From NCBI GenBank assembly GCA_026168455.1, contig CM047430.1, forward strand, positions 19,983,583-20,047,582: a DNA stretch of 64,000 nucleotides, in the 5' to 3' direction. Position numbers and translations under genes: made by a program. How positions within the stretch are numbered: position 1 is the first letter of the stretch; every line of letters starts with the position of its first letter. This document shows, one piece after another, positions 33,146 through 43,630 of this stretch. The notes below the pieces were generated by a model that was not told the DNA's origin, made no database searches, and worked only from the letters and a program-made list of their open reading frames with translations. This stretch comes from Theocolax elegans (Eukaryota; Arthropoda; Insecta; Hymenoptera; Cerocephalidae).

Positions 33146-34196
33146 TTGCTTAGGTTTCCGATTATAGAAGAAGCTCATTGTTCGGCTATAGGAGGACATA
33201 GAGGCGTCACGAAAACCTATAACCGTGTTGAACAAAATTATAACTGGAAAAATTTAAAGATAGAAGTACAAGATTTTATAAGAAAATGTTTGAATTGCCA
33301 ATTAAAGAAATTGGTTAGGGCTAAAACTAGAGCTCCAATAGTCATTACAAACTCGGGTACGCATGCTATGGACCGAATAAGTATGGATATTGTTGGTTCT
33401 TTATGCAAAGCCAATCGGGGAAACGAGTACATTTTAACCTGCCAAGACTTATTAACTAAATTCGCCTTAGCTGAGCCTTTGGCGCGAATTTCGGTCATGG
33501 ATGTAGCGAATGGTTTAATAAGAAAGGTCATATGCATATTTAGCGCACCTCGAATAATCCTTACGGATCAAGATTCGAATTTCATGAGTAAATTAATGAA
33601 AAGAATAGCAAAAATATTTAGAATTAAACAAACTAAAACCACGGCGTTTCACCCATACTCAAACGGTGGACTTGAAAGATCGCACTCAAGTCTCATTGAA
33701 TACTTGAATCTTTTTGTACATAGTAATCGAAAAGATTGGGACGATTATCTGGATTTGGCTACCTTCAATTTTAACACGGGAATTAGTGAGTCTACATGGC
33801 ATACGCCGTTTGAACTCGTGCTCGGCCGACTGGCACGCACACCCTCGAACACACCGGTCTAAACAGAAGACCTGGCGCCTACATACCATGGTTATCTTGA
33901 AGATTTAGTCAAGCGCCTAAACAGTCTACAAAACGTAGCCGAACAAAATCTTTTAAAGGCAAAACTCCGAGCCAAGAAATACTACGATCGTAAGGTAAAC
34001 GTTTTAACACTATAAATCGGTGATTACGTATGGCTGCAAAAAGGACCAGAACCTAAGAAATTTGACGATCAATGCTCGGGTCCTTTTTTAGTTCTAGACG
34101 ATTCCGACAATGGGAATGTAAAAATTCAAATAAATTGAAGTAAAAATAAAATAGTGCACATAAATCGCTTACGCAAATCGCATATTGAAACCGAAT
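33146..34196 (+). pseudogene. pol: Errantivirus-like integrase
   Basis: Open from 33,146 to 33,862, then shifted pieces to 34,196. HHCC zinc domain (EEAHCSAIGGHRGVTKTYNRV ... CLNCQLKK, last Cys pair intact), DDE core with SMDIVGSL, LTDQDSNFMS and LERSH, and HPYSNGG before the Glu. The C-terminal part (KYYDRKVNVLTL-stop, GDYVWLQKGP, CSGPFLVLDD, HINRLRKSH) contains stops at about 34,013 and 34,138. The gene is dead but well preserved. Confidence 0.85.
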
Positions 34197-34390
34197 AAGC
34201 TTGTTGGTGTTTAAATTTAATAGCATGAAGAATGTAAATAAAAAAAATAATAAGCCCTGTATATAGCAAAACTCTAACAATGATATGTATTTTCACAAAT
34301 GCAAAAATGCTAAGGAAATCAATAAAGAATCAGTCAATAGATTCTGATAATTATAAGGAAAAAAAAACGTAAAGATAAAACTAAGCATTT

Positions 34391-35735
34391 TTGGCCATCA
34401 TTTATCTCACAACAATTATACCAAGGAAAATCTATATTAACGCAATCATAGGGTACGACTGTTCGCAGCACGTCTCAAATTTAACATCATTTTCGTTAAT
34501 TCACGTAGGAGAATGCGATATACCTGAACCTGTAGTAAATACAACAAAAATTTATGTACGACTAGTGCAATTAAATGATTTTTCAAGCACTCATGTAAAG
34601 CTTTGTAAAGTAGAAATAAAAAGATCGGTAACATACTGCGGCGCGAGGGGAGGTTCAGTTTATTGATGAAATTTCTAGGGAAGAATGTAATAGAATGCAT
34701 GTATACCGCGTACACCGAGTACGAGACGAAGTAACAAGTAACTTAAAACTGAACGGATCGATTGTCCAACCAATGGCGTTTGTTGGGAAAGTAGATCAAG
34801 CAGGAGATTGTAGTAACGCGGGAATGTACGCGGATCCATATGGTATTTTTGACGATGCTATAGTCACGGGCTATGTTACCATTACTTTAAGGGATTACTA
34901 TGCACCGGTCAACTTAAATGCTAACGAGGTTACTTTACGATCCGGTATGCGCTGTAAGATTAATCAAGGTAAATATTCAGAATTATACGCGGGTTATATT
35001 AATAAAGTTGTAGAACAAGGCAATGAGCAACATCCGGTATATGTAATAGAATCGAGCAAGATAACCTCTGCTTTCACAACTTTAGGACAAATTCCGGTGT
35101 GTTCTTATGAATTCATTAGAACAGAGCACCCAAAATTATTTTTTCTAGAGGGACCAATAACAGAAACCTTCCAAGCCATAAGAAATCCGACAATAGAAAA
35201 TCTCGACATTTCTGCATACGTAAACTCTAAATTCGTTTACGTAGAAAAACATATTAAAGGACAATTAAAAAACATTATATCGCAATTTAATTTTGCAAAA
35301 ATGCGCATTGGAAAGAAGACTTATATCAAATGCATTAAGCATTGCAGCAACAGCACCTGACGTTTTTGCATATCAAATCATGAAAAAAAGTGGTTACATG
35401 GGCTTGGTATTCGGAAAAGTCGCCAAGGACACATATTTTAAAACAATATGGGACCGAAGCTGCATGCAGTGTTCTGATTCCTCCTATCTTCTTACTAGGG
35501 GAGGATTGGTTTACTATTTTAGCAAGAGGAACAACTAAGAGAGTAAAACCAGACATTTTGAAACCAACTACTAAAAATAACTGGAATTGCACAGAGCCAA
35601 CCGAACTTGAAAAAAGCGGAATTTACACCTAAGCGGAGATCCAAGCACTAAGACAACACCTTATGTTTCCCGTAGAAAGCCAGCCATGTTGAACACAATT
35701 ACATTAGGAATGACCGGGAAACACGAAATTTTTTT
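34391..35735 (+). pseudogene. env: Chuvirus-like envelope glycoprotein, copy A, broken
   Basis: Envelope-position gene downstream of integrase. Three open pieces in shifting frames: 34,391-34,666 (starts GYDCSQHVSNLTSFSL and HVGECDIPEP, several Cys and N-glycosylation sites), 34,640-35,360 (CSNAGMYADPYG, NPTIENLDISAYVNSKFVYV) and 35,293-35,735 (IMKKSGYMGLVFGKVA, SGIYT, LRQHLMFPVES). From family knowledge this layout matches the chuvirus-type glycoprotein that insect LTR elements have acquired; it would mediate membrane fusion. Breaks: a frameshift at about 34,645, another at about 35,330, more at about 35,440 and a stop at about 35,630. The gene is cut off at about 35,735, close to the foldback element. 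No membrane anchor remains. Confidence 0.65.
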
Positions 35736-35791
35736 AAAAATTTAAATGGGAATTACCATGTTAATTTTTGTGAATTTTTTGTCTTTCTTTA

Positions 35792-37074
35792 ACCCATTTC
35801 CTCCCAAAATGTCCATTTTGGCCATCAACTTTCAACAACTTATTGCTATTTGTTTTCACAACTCCCAAAAAAGGCTAAAGCCATATTCCACTATTTTCGA
35901 GGTCGCTCTATCGATTCATGCCATTTAGAAAACGGAAAAATAATTTCCAGCCTCCGAATTTTCCATTTTAAAAAAAAAAAAGCTTGTTTTTAAGGATTTT
36001 TTTTTCAAAAGTGCAATTTACAGTGCTTAATGCACTTAGAAATTTAGTAAAATGAATGAAAACAGGGAGGTCGAGGTCCAGTGTATAGAGTTATGCTATT
36101 TGGATATTTTATTTTTTTCGTCTAAGGGTTGTAAAACCACCCCTAAATAGGACAATTTGACAATAACTAAGGTTGAATATGTATATTCACATATACACAT
36201 ATGCGTATGGATGTTTATGTTTTTGAGGGCGCTGATTTCGATTTTTAAGTCACATATAGGAAATTCAAGATGGCGGACCCAATATGGTGATCGATAGATT
36301 TTGATTTCGCGTATTTTTTTTCAAGCTCTTTCGGATTGTTGTTGACGAATGCAAGGTCAAAACTGCAACATTCAAATTCGTAAATTCAAAATGGCAGATT
36401 CAGTTTGGCGACTATTTTTTCGAATTGTCAGTTCTTAAATTTTTTTCGACGTCTTTAGCCAGTATGTAAGTATAACTGTTACCGATTCTCACCGCGAGGA
36501 GGTAGACATGTACCGAGAATCATTTTACTTTTTTTTGTTTTTTTTTTTGTTTTTATTCTTTTTTTTACTTTTTTTGATTTTGTTTTTTTTCTTTTTTTTA
36601 CTTTTTTGATTTTGTTTTTTTTCTTTTTTTAATTTTACGAAATACATTCTAAATTTGACATAAAAATTGTAATTGGCGGACCCAAAAATCCCCGAACACC
36701 AAGCCTTCTTCCTATAGTACAAAAACTTGAAAATTTGAAAAAAAAGGTCGCCATATTGAATAGGCCATATTGAAGACATGCTTTATAATTGTGTAGTTCT
36801 GAATTTATGACGTTGGATTCATCATCAACAATCCGAAAGAGATTCCTGCAGTAGATTTAACATAGTTTGAAAAAAATACGCGAAATCAAAATTTATCAGT
36901 CGCCATATTGGGTCCGCCATCTTGAATTTCCTATATTTAACTTAAAAATCGAAATCAGCGCCCTCAAAAACATAAACATACATACGCATATGTGTATATG
37001 TGAATATACATATTCAACCTTAGTTATTGTCAAATTGTCCTATTTAGGGGTGGTTTTACAACCCTTAGACGAAA
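35792..37074. repeat. Foldback element, copy A, truncated by the duplication junction
   Basis: Left arm starts ACCCATTTCCTCCC at 35,792; the centre is a T-rich tract around 36,530-36,640; the right arm (36,800-37,074) is the inverse of about 36,110-36,350 and stops at the duplication junction. Includes motifs such as AAGATGGCGGACCCAATATGG in both orientations. Confidence 0.85.
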
Positions 37075-40021
37075 AAAATAAAATAGTGCACATAAATCGC
37101 TTACGCAAATCGCATATTGAAACCGAATAAGCTTGTTGGTGTTTAAATTTAATAGCATGAAGAATGTAAATAAAAAAATAATAAGCCCTGTATATAGCAA
37201 AACTCTAACAATGATATGTATTTTCACAAATGCAAAAATGCTAAGGAAATCAATAAAGAATCAGTCAATAGATTCTGATAATTATAAGGAAAAAAAAACG
37301 TAAAGATAAAACTAAGCATTTTTGGCCATCATTTATCTCACAACAATTATACCAAGGAAAATCTATATTAACGCAATCATAGGGTACGACTGTTCGCAGC
37401 ACGTCTCAAATTTAACATCATTTTCGTTAATTCACGTAGGAGAATGCGATATACCTGAACCTGTAGTAAATACAACAAAAATTTATGTACGACTAGTGCA
37501 ATTAAATGATTTTTCAAGCACTCATGTAAAGCTTTGTAAAGTAGAAATAAAAAGATCGGTAACATACTGCGGCGCGAGGGGAGGTTCAGTTTATTGATGA
37601 AATTTCTAGGGAAGAATGTAATAGAATGCATGTATACCGCGTACACCGAGTACGAGACGAAGTAACAAGTAACTTAAAACTGAACGGATCGATTGTCCAA
37701 CCAATGGCGTTTGTTGGGAAAGTAGATCAAGCAGGAGATTGTAGTAACGCGGGAATGTACGCGGATCCATATGGTATTTTTGACGATGCTATAGTCACGG
37801 GCTATGTTACCATTACTTTAAGGGATTACTATGCACCGGTCAACTTAAATGCTAACGAGGTTACTTTACGATCCGGTATGCGCTGTAAGATTAATCAAGG
37901 TAAATATTCAGAATTATACGCGGGTTATATTAATAAAGTTGTAGAACAAGGCAATGAGCAACATCCGGTATATGTAATAGAATCGAGCAAGATAACCTCT
38001 GCTTTCACAACTTTAGGACAAATTCCGGTGTGTTCTTATGAATTCATTAGAACAGAGCACCCAAAATTATTTTTTCTAGAGGGACCAATAACAGAAACCT
38101 TCCAAGCCATAAGAAATCCGACAATAGAAAATCTCGACATTTCTGCATACGTAAACTCTAAATTCGTTTACGTAGAAAAACATATTAAAGGACAATTAAA
38201 AAACATTATATCGCAATTTAATTTTGCAAAAATGCGCATTGGAAAGAAGACTTATATCAAATGCATTAAGCATTGCAGCAACAGCACCTGACGTTTTTGC
38301 ATATCAAATCATGAAAAAAAGTGGTTACATGGGCTTGGTATTCGGAAAAGTCGCCAAGGACACATATTTTAAAACAATATGGGACCGAAGCTGCATGCAG
38401 TGTTCTGATTCCTCCTATCTTCTTACTAGGGGAGGATTGGTTTACTATTTTAGCAAGAGGAACAACTAAGAGAGTAAAACCAGACATTTTGAAACCAACT
38501 ACTAAAAATAACTGGAATTGCACAGAGCCAACCGAACTTGAAAAAAGCGGAATTTACACCTAAGCGGAGATCCAAGCACTAAGACAACACCTTATGTTTC
38601 CCGTAGAAAGCCAGCCATGTTGAACACAATTACATTAGGAATGACCGGGAAACACGAAATTTTTTTTTAAAAATTTAAATGGGAACTTACCATGTTAATT
38701 TTTGTGAATTTTTTGTCTTTCTTTAACCCATTTCCTCCCAAAATGTCCATTTTGGCCATCAACTTTCAACAACTTATTGCTATTTGTTTTCACAACTCCC
38801 AAAAAAGGCTAAAGCCATATTCCACTATTTTCGAGGTCGCTCTATCGATTCATGCCATTTAGAAAACGGAAAAATAATTTCCAGCCTCCGAATTTTCCAT
38901 TTTAAAAAAAAAAAGCTTGTTTTTAAGGATTTTTTTTTCAAAAAGTGCAATTTACAGTGCTTAATGCACTTAGAAATTAGTAAAATGAATGAAACAGGGA
39001 GGTCGAGGTCCAGTGTATAGAGTTATGCTATTTGGATATTTTATTTTTTTCGTCTAAGGTTGTAAACACCACCCCTAAATAGGACAATTTGACAATAACT
39101 AAGGTTGAATATGTATATTCACATATACACATATGCGTATGGATGTTTATGTTTTTGAGGGCGCTGATTTCGATTTTTAAGTCCATATAGGAAATTCAAG
39201 ATGGCGGACCCAATATGGTGATCGATAGATTTTGATTTCGCGTATTTTTTTTCAAGCTCTTTCGGATTGTTGTTGACGAATGCAAGGTCAAAACTGCAAC
39301 ATTCAAATTCGTAATTCAAAATGGCAGATTCAGTTTGGCGACTATTTTTTCGAATTGTCAGTTCTTAAATTTTTTTCGACGTCTTTAGCCAGTATGTAAG
39401 TATAACTGTTACCGATTCTCACCGCGAGGAGGTAGACATGTACCGAGAATCATTTTACTTTTTTTGTTTTTTTTTTTTTGTTTTTATTCTTTTTTTACTT
39501 TTTTTGATTTTGTTTTTTTCTTTTTTTTTACTTTTTTTGATTTTGTTTTTTTTCTTTTTTTAATTTTACGAAATACATTCTAAATTTGACATAAAAATTG
39601 TAATTGGCGGAACCCCAAAAATCCCCGAACACCAAGCCTTCTTCCTATAGTACAAAACTTGAAAATTTGAAAAAAAAAGGTCGCGCCATATTGAATAGGC
39701 CATATTGAAGACATGCTTTATAATTGTGTAGTTCTGAATTTATGACGTTGGATTCATCAATCAACAATCCGAAAGAGATTCCTGCAGTAGATTTAACATA
39801 GTTTGAAAAAATACGCGAAATCAAAATTTATCAGTCGCCATATTGGGTCCGCCATCTTGAATTTCCTATATTTAACTTAAAAATCGAAATCAGCGCCCTC
39901 AAAAACATAAACATACATACGCATATGTGTATATGTGAATTATACATATTCAACCTTAGTTATTGTCAATTGTCCTATTTAGGGGTGGTTTTTACAAACC
40001 CTTAGACGAAAAAAATAAAAT
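37075..40021. repeat. Tandem duplication 1, copy B
   Basis: Second copy of the 2.93-kb unit. Coding parts are the same as copy A; differences elsewhere are nearly all one-base indels, many in homopolymers (for example in T-runs at 36,530/39,460 and A-runs at 35,970/38,905). Sequence after 40,021 continues the foldback arm that is cut short in copy A. Confidence 0.9.
37322..38667 (+). pseudogene. env: Chuvirus-like envelope glycoprotein, copy B, broken
   Basis: Same gene as 34,391-35,735, duplicated. The open pieces (37,322-37,597, 37,626-38,291 and 38,224-38,563) translate identically and carry the same frameshifts. The breaks therefore precede the duplication, or both copies share the same base-calling error. 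It likewise ends close to a foldback element. Confidence 0.65.
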
Positions 40022-40335
40022 ATCCAAATAGCATAACTCTATACACTGGACCTCGACCCTCCTGTTTTCATTCATTTTACTAAATTTCTAAGTGCATTAA
40101 GCACTGTAAATTGCACTTTTTTGAAAAAAAAATCCTTAAAACAAGCTTTTTTTTTTTAAAATGGAAAATTCGGGGGCTGGAAATTATTTTTCCGTTTTCT
40201 AAATGGGATGAATCGATAGAGCGACCTCGAAAATAGTGGAATATGGCTTTAGCATTTTTTGGGAGTTGTGAAAACAAATAGCAATAAGCTGTTGAAAGTT
40301 GATGGCCAAAATGGACATTTTGGGAGGAAATGGGT
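38726..40335. repeat. Complete 1.6-kb foldback element
   Basis: Arms of about 700 bp: left from ACCCATTTCCTCCCAAAATG at 38,726, right ending CATTTTGGGAGGAAATGGGT at 40,335, centred on a T-rich/A-rich core at about 39,450-39,570. The arms are highly similar with scattered indels. No coding capacity. It lies at the end of the glycoprotein remnant. Confidence 0.88.
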
Positions 40336-40538
40336 AAATTGTCATAACTTTTAACAGAATTAGAGGCCATAAAAATGCTACAGGACCATTTGAAAGGTAT
40401 TGCTCCAAGCTTTCTTTTAGACTTTTGGATGAAAAAATCAAAGGTGGCGCACTTGCACTTTTTTTAAGTTGAATATTGACATGTAGTTTATGTAACATTG
40501 ACCTTGAGATTAGAAATTCTAACCCAGAAGAATAAATT
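40336..40538. other. Spacer between foldback and duplication 2, no gene seen
   Basis: AT-rich, no open frame. Probably part of the repeat that ends at 40,787 with the motif CACTTCACGTGGAATACCCC. Confidence 0.5.
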
Positions 40539-40799
40539 CTAGATATAATTAGCAACGAATGTTACATATAATGTTCTATAGTAAAAGTTGATAGATTTTG
40601 AGTTATATAGCGGTAAACCCAGCTGGTGTTGAAAAAAATATGGAAAAATTCACTTTTTGAGGTTAGAATAACTTTTGAGCAAATAGATTCCAGTACCTAA
40701 AAATTTTTTTCTGTATTCTGAAAAATATTTGCAAAGCGTACCCAAAATTTGGTGCATTTTAAAATTTTGATCTGACCACTTCACGTGGAATACCCCATA

Positions 40800-42318
40800 T
40801 ATATCGACTACGACGACAAGGTGACAAGACTTACTTAATATCTAACTTTTCCGTTTCCTACTATTTACAATATGTACAATATTTACAATATTTACACGCA
40901 TGCTTCTGCCCATGCGATCTATGTGATTGATTTAATTTATGATCTTAATCTTGTATGTGCTGTTTATATCATTGGCGTGGTCTCTGGCTGTTTTGCCTTT
41001 GATTGATTGATATGAGCTCCACGCCTCAAATTGTGCACTTTCGAATCATATGAATTCATACGGATTAGTTGGATTAGTTAGATTTGTTTTGTATTAATTT
41101 GTATATCTACAAGGCATATGGCCAATCTCTCTACGCATCCGGGTAGCAATTTGATTAGTTGTACTCCGGCTCTAGATATGTACATGGCATCTGGCCAATC
41201 TGTTTGCGCTCCCGGGGCACTTGCTTGATTAGCTGTGCCTCGGCTCTGTGTATATACAAGATTTCGTGCTCTTAGATCTATCTGTCCGAGGACAGTTTTA
41301 TTATTTACAAGATTAAGGCTAGGTATGGTTGCCTGCCTTTGACGTCGTGATCGGTAAATGGTACGTGGTCAGTTGTGGGGAGCCAAGGCATACTGCATAG
41401 GCTATTGGATCACACTTCAAGACCGTCGTTGGGTTCCTCGTATCATTGGAGCTCCCTTCATTAGTCCATCCATGCTATTCGAATTTCCGGTTCGTTTCAG
41501 ACTGCCGTTCGAAAAGACTTACTAAGAATCCGGCCTGGTAAAGCCTTAATGTGTCAGCTTCAAGTGTCTTTAGGACTCTCTACTTGTACATAGCTAAACT
41601 GGGTCAGTATGCGGGACTTCTACTCGTCTCTGATTTCGTCTTCTAGCCTCGTTCTCTCCGCCACTTTCAAATTTCTTCAAATAGAAAAACCCAGCCATCC
41701 GGCCGGGTGTAAAAGGTACTTTGTATACCCGAAGGTATAAGTCCTGTTCGGAGAGGACAATGCTTCGAGACGTTTTCTAGACGAGTATACTAACTCACAA
41801 CTGAAAATCGAAAGGATCAATTCGACGAGATACTTCGACGAACCTACTAATTCTCGGCTTTAAAGATACTTTTGGAAGTACGTTGTTCAACCCTATATTG
41901 TGCTTCGGAGGTTCCTTGCTTTGGGAGCTGCTATGACTCCGGCCGAGGCCCTTTACCCACAGTGGTGGACCCATCACTTGCTAGGCGATAGGCGGAAATT
42001 TATTATCTATCCGAGTAAACCCATTTTCAAGAAACAACTTTCTGCACAATGCTGGTTTCGCCCCTTTCGAGGCGTGTGGAACGTATTCCTAAGGAATTTC
42101 CCCTCAGTTGATCTCCTGCTTTGGCTTGCCAGAGACTGAGTTGAGTCCTTAAGGTACGTTCAAACTCCACAATGATTTTCGAAGGCATTTTAGGCTGTTC
42201 CCACCCCGGTATACACCGAGTCGGAACAATGTAAAAGAGTCCGGCCAAATGGGTTTTCGACTACACTCACTTTCAACAATAGTGTAGTCGGCATGATCAA
42301 GCTCGGAGCTTGACGCTC
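40800..42318. other. Unrecognised 1.5-kb region (repeated at 43,895-45,414)
   Basis: Higher GC than its surroundings. It has several small hairpins near 41,690-41,760 (GTATACC-CGAA-GGTATA; GTCC...GGAC), and short open frames on both strands that do not overlap in a way that suggests one gene. I find no protein motif. It could be an LTR/leader of an unknown element or a structured RNA. Confidence 0.4.
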
Positions 42319-42322
42319 TTAA

Positions 42323-43629
42323 GGGGATGCCATACCCGACGAAAAATTGTTGTGCAGGTCCGTGCGATCTGTTTTATCGATACCCTACATAAAATTAACC
42401 TAACAGAAAATATCTGTGGCGCCCTCTGTATTATATACTAATACATATTTAGTTGCATGCCCACAGATGGCGCTAATAAGCGAAAATGTAACACAAGGTA
42501 CAGAATACAACGCTGTAAAAATTAATTACATTGTTGATTGTAAAAAAATATATAACATTTACTGTAAAAGTAAATGTATAGTTCACTGCAAAACTTATAA
42601 GTACATAATAGTATTGAATGTGTAGCCATTCTATTGATTATAATTACAGTACCATAATATCTTACCTGCTGTAAGTTTTTAATTTTAGTTTAAAGTAATA
42701 AAGTAAGACATATATATAAACAAATGTTTTTTACTGTATACAGAAATATTATCAAATGGCAAATTATATTTGCAAACTATTCTCCGATTATACATGTGTA
42801 ATATAAATACACTGTTATAAATACAAAAAATTAAAGTATTAGCACATATGTACTAACTCTGCACTTTGCGTACACTTGTTTGTACTTTATTACTGTATTT
42901 GTACTTTATGGTAACATGTACTGTACGTACATTTTACATAGCAACGGTACTGTATATACACTTTATGGTAACGTGAATTGTCCATACACTTTATGTAGTG
43001 TGCAGTGTATGTACACTTATGAAACGTGTACTGTACGTACACTTTATATGGTACGGTGTACTGTACATACACTTTATGGTAACGTGTACTGTACGTACAC
43101 TTTATGATAGCGTGTACTAGACGTACACTTATTGTTGCGTGTACTGCACGTACACTTTATGATAACGAAATGTCAGTCGGTATTGTCCTTTTCAATTACA
43201 CTTTGATTTGCATTGCAATGTAATTGAAATTTTGATTTATAATAGATTATAACTAAAGTTAATTTTCATTGCCATCGTTTTAACACATATGTACTTTGTA
43301 TAGTTTAAAATGGAGTTTTAATTGTTAAAGTTTTCAATATCTTCTAATAATAATAAACTATTCATTTCTCCACAATGTCCACAATTATCTCAACTAATTA
43401 GTATGTTTAATTCAATATTTTAACCACTATTAAATCAAGTACTGAGTAAAACAGTTATTGATGACCCACAAGAAAATCTAGTTCTAGGGAGGCCGTTGAG
43501 TACAATTGCAAATATGTTTTATTTATCCTGAAACTCGTTCGCCGAGTGTAGGAAGTGCGTGTGATCGTCGAGCCGAACTGTGCACGCCCCTCTAGAGGGA
43601 ACCGTCGTCTGCTAGTTTCTAACAAGCTT
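42323..43629. mobile_element. Duplicated left part of TTAA transposon 2
   Basis: The left end TTAA|GGGGATGCCATACC (TTAA at 42,319-42,322) and the first 1.3 kb of the element, copied by duplication 2. Not an independent insertion, because its left flank is duplicated with it. Confidence 0.65.
42880..43165. repeat. ~30-bp palindromic minisatellite, copy A
   Basis: About nine imperfect units of the form GTGTACTGTACGTACACTTTATGGTAAC, period about 30 bp. Each unit contains the inverted repeat GTGTAC..GTACAC. Confidence 0.85.
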
Positions 43630-43630
43630 A
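43525..43630. other. Possible structured element, copy 1
   Basis: GC-rich block with consecutive hairpins: ACTCG-TTCGC-CGAGT, GCGTG...CACGC, and CCTC-TAGA-GAGG. Also present at 46,628-46,736 (duplicate) and, diverged, at 48,236-48,330. Confidence 0.4.

Larger units (their letters stand above)
34142..37074. repeat. Tandem duplication 1, copy A
   Basis: About 2.93-kb unit holding the pol tail, glycoprotein gene and part of a foldback element. It joins copy B at an 11-bp microhomology AAAATAAAATA: the foldback arm on the left of the junction and the pol tail on the right both carry it. Confidence 0.9.
40539..43629. repeat. Tandem duplication 2, copy A
   Basis: About 3.09-kb unit starting TCTAGATATAATTAGCAACG. 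It contains a repeat end (CACGTGGAATACCCC|ATATAT at 40,775-40,795), an unrecognised 1.5-kb GC-moderate region, the left end of a TTAA transposon, and a minisatellite. Junction to copy B at 43,629 with about 2 bp of shared sequence. Confidence 0.9.

Noticed and set aside
36525..36779. Lys/Asn-rich frame on the minus strand
   Set aside because: It is the T-rich centre of a foldback element.
41795..42248. Short frames on both strands near 42 kb (and duplicates near 45.2 kb)
   Set aside because: No domain; frames differ between duplicate copies because of one-base indels.
42880..43107. 75-codon Tyr/Cys-rich frame
   Set aside because: Translation of the minisatellite; open in both strands.
42880..43165. 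CRISPR-like array
   Set aside because: Units of about 30 bp are contiguous imperfect tandem repeats with no unique spacers, in an insect-like genome.
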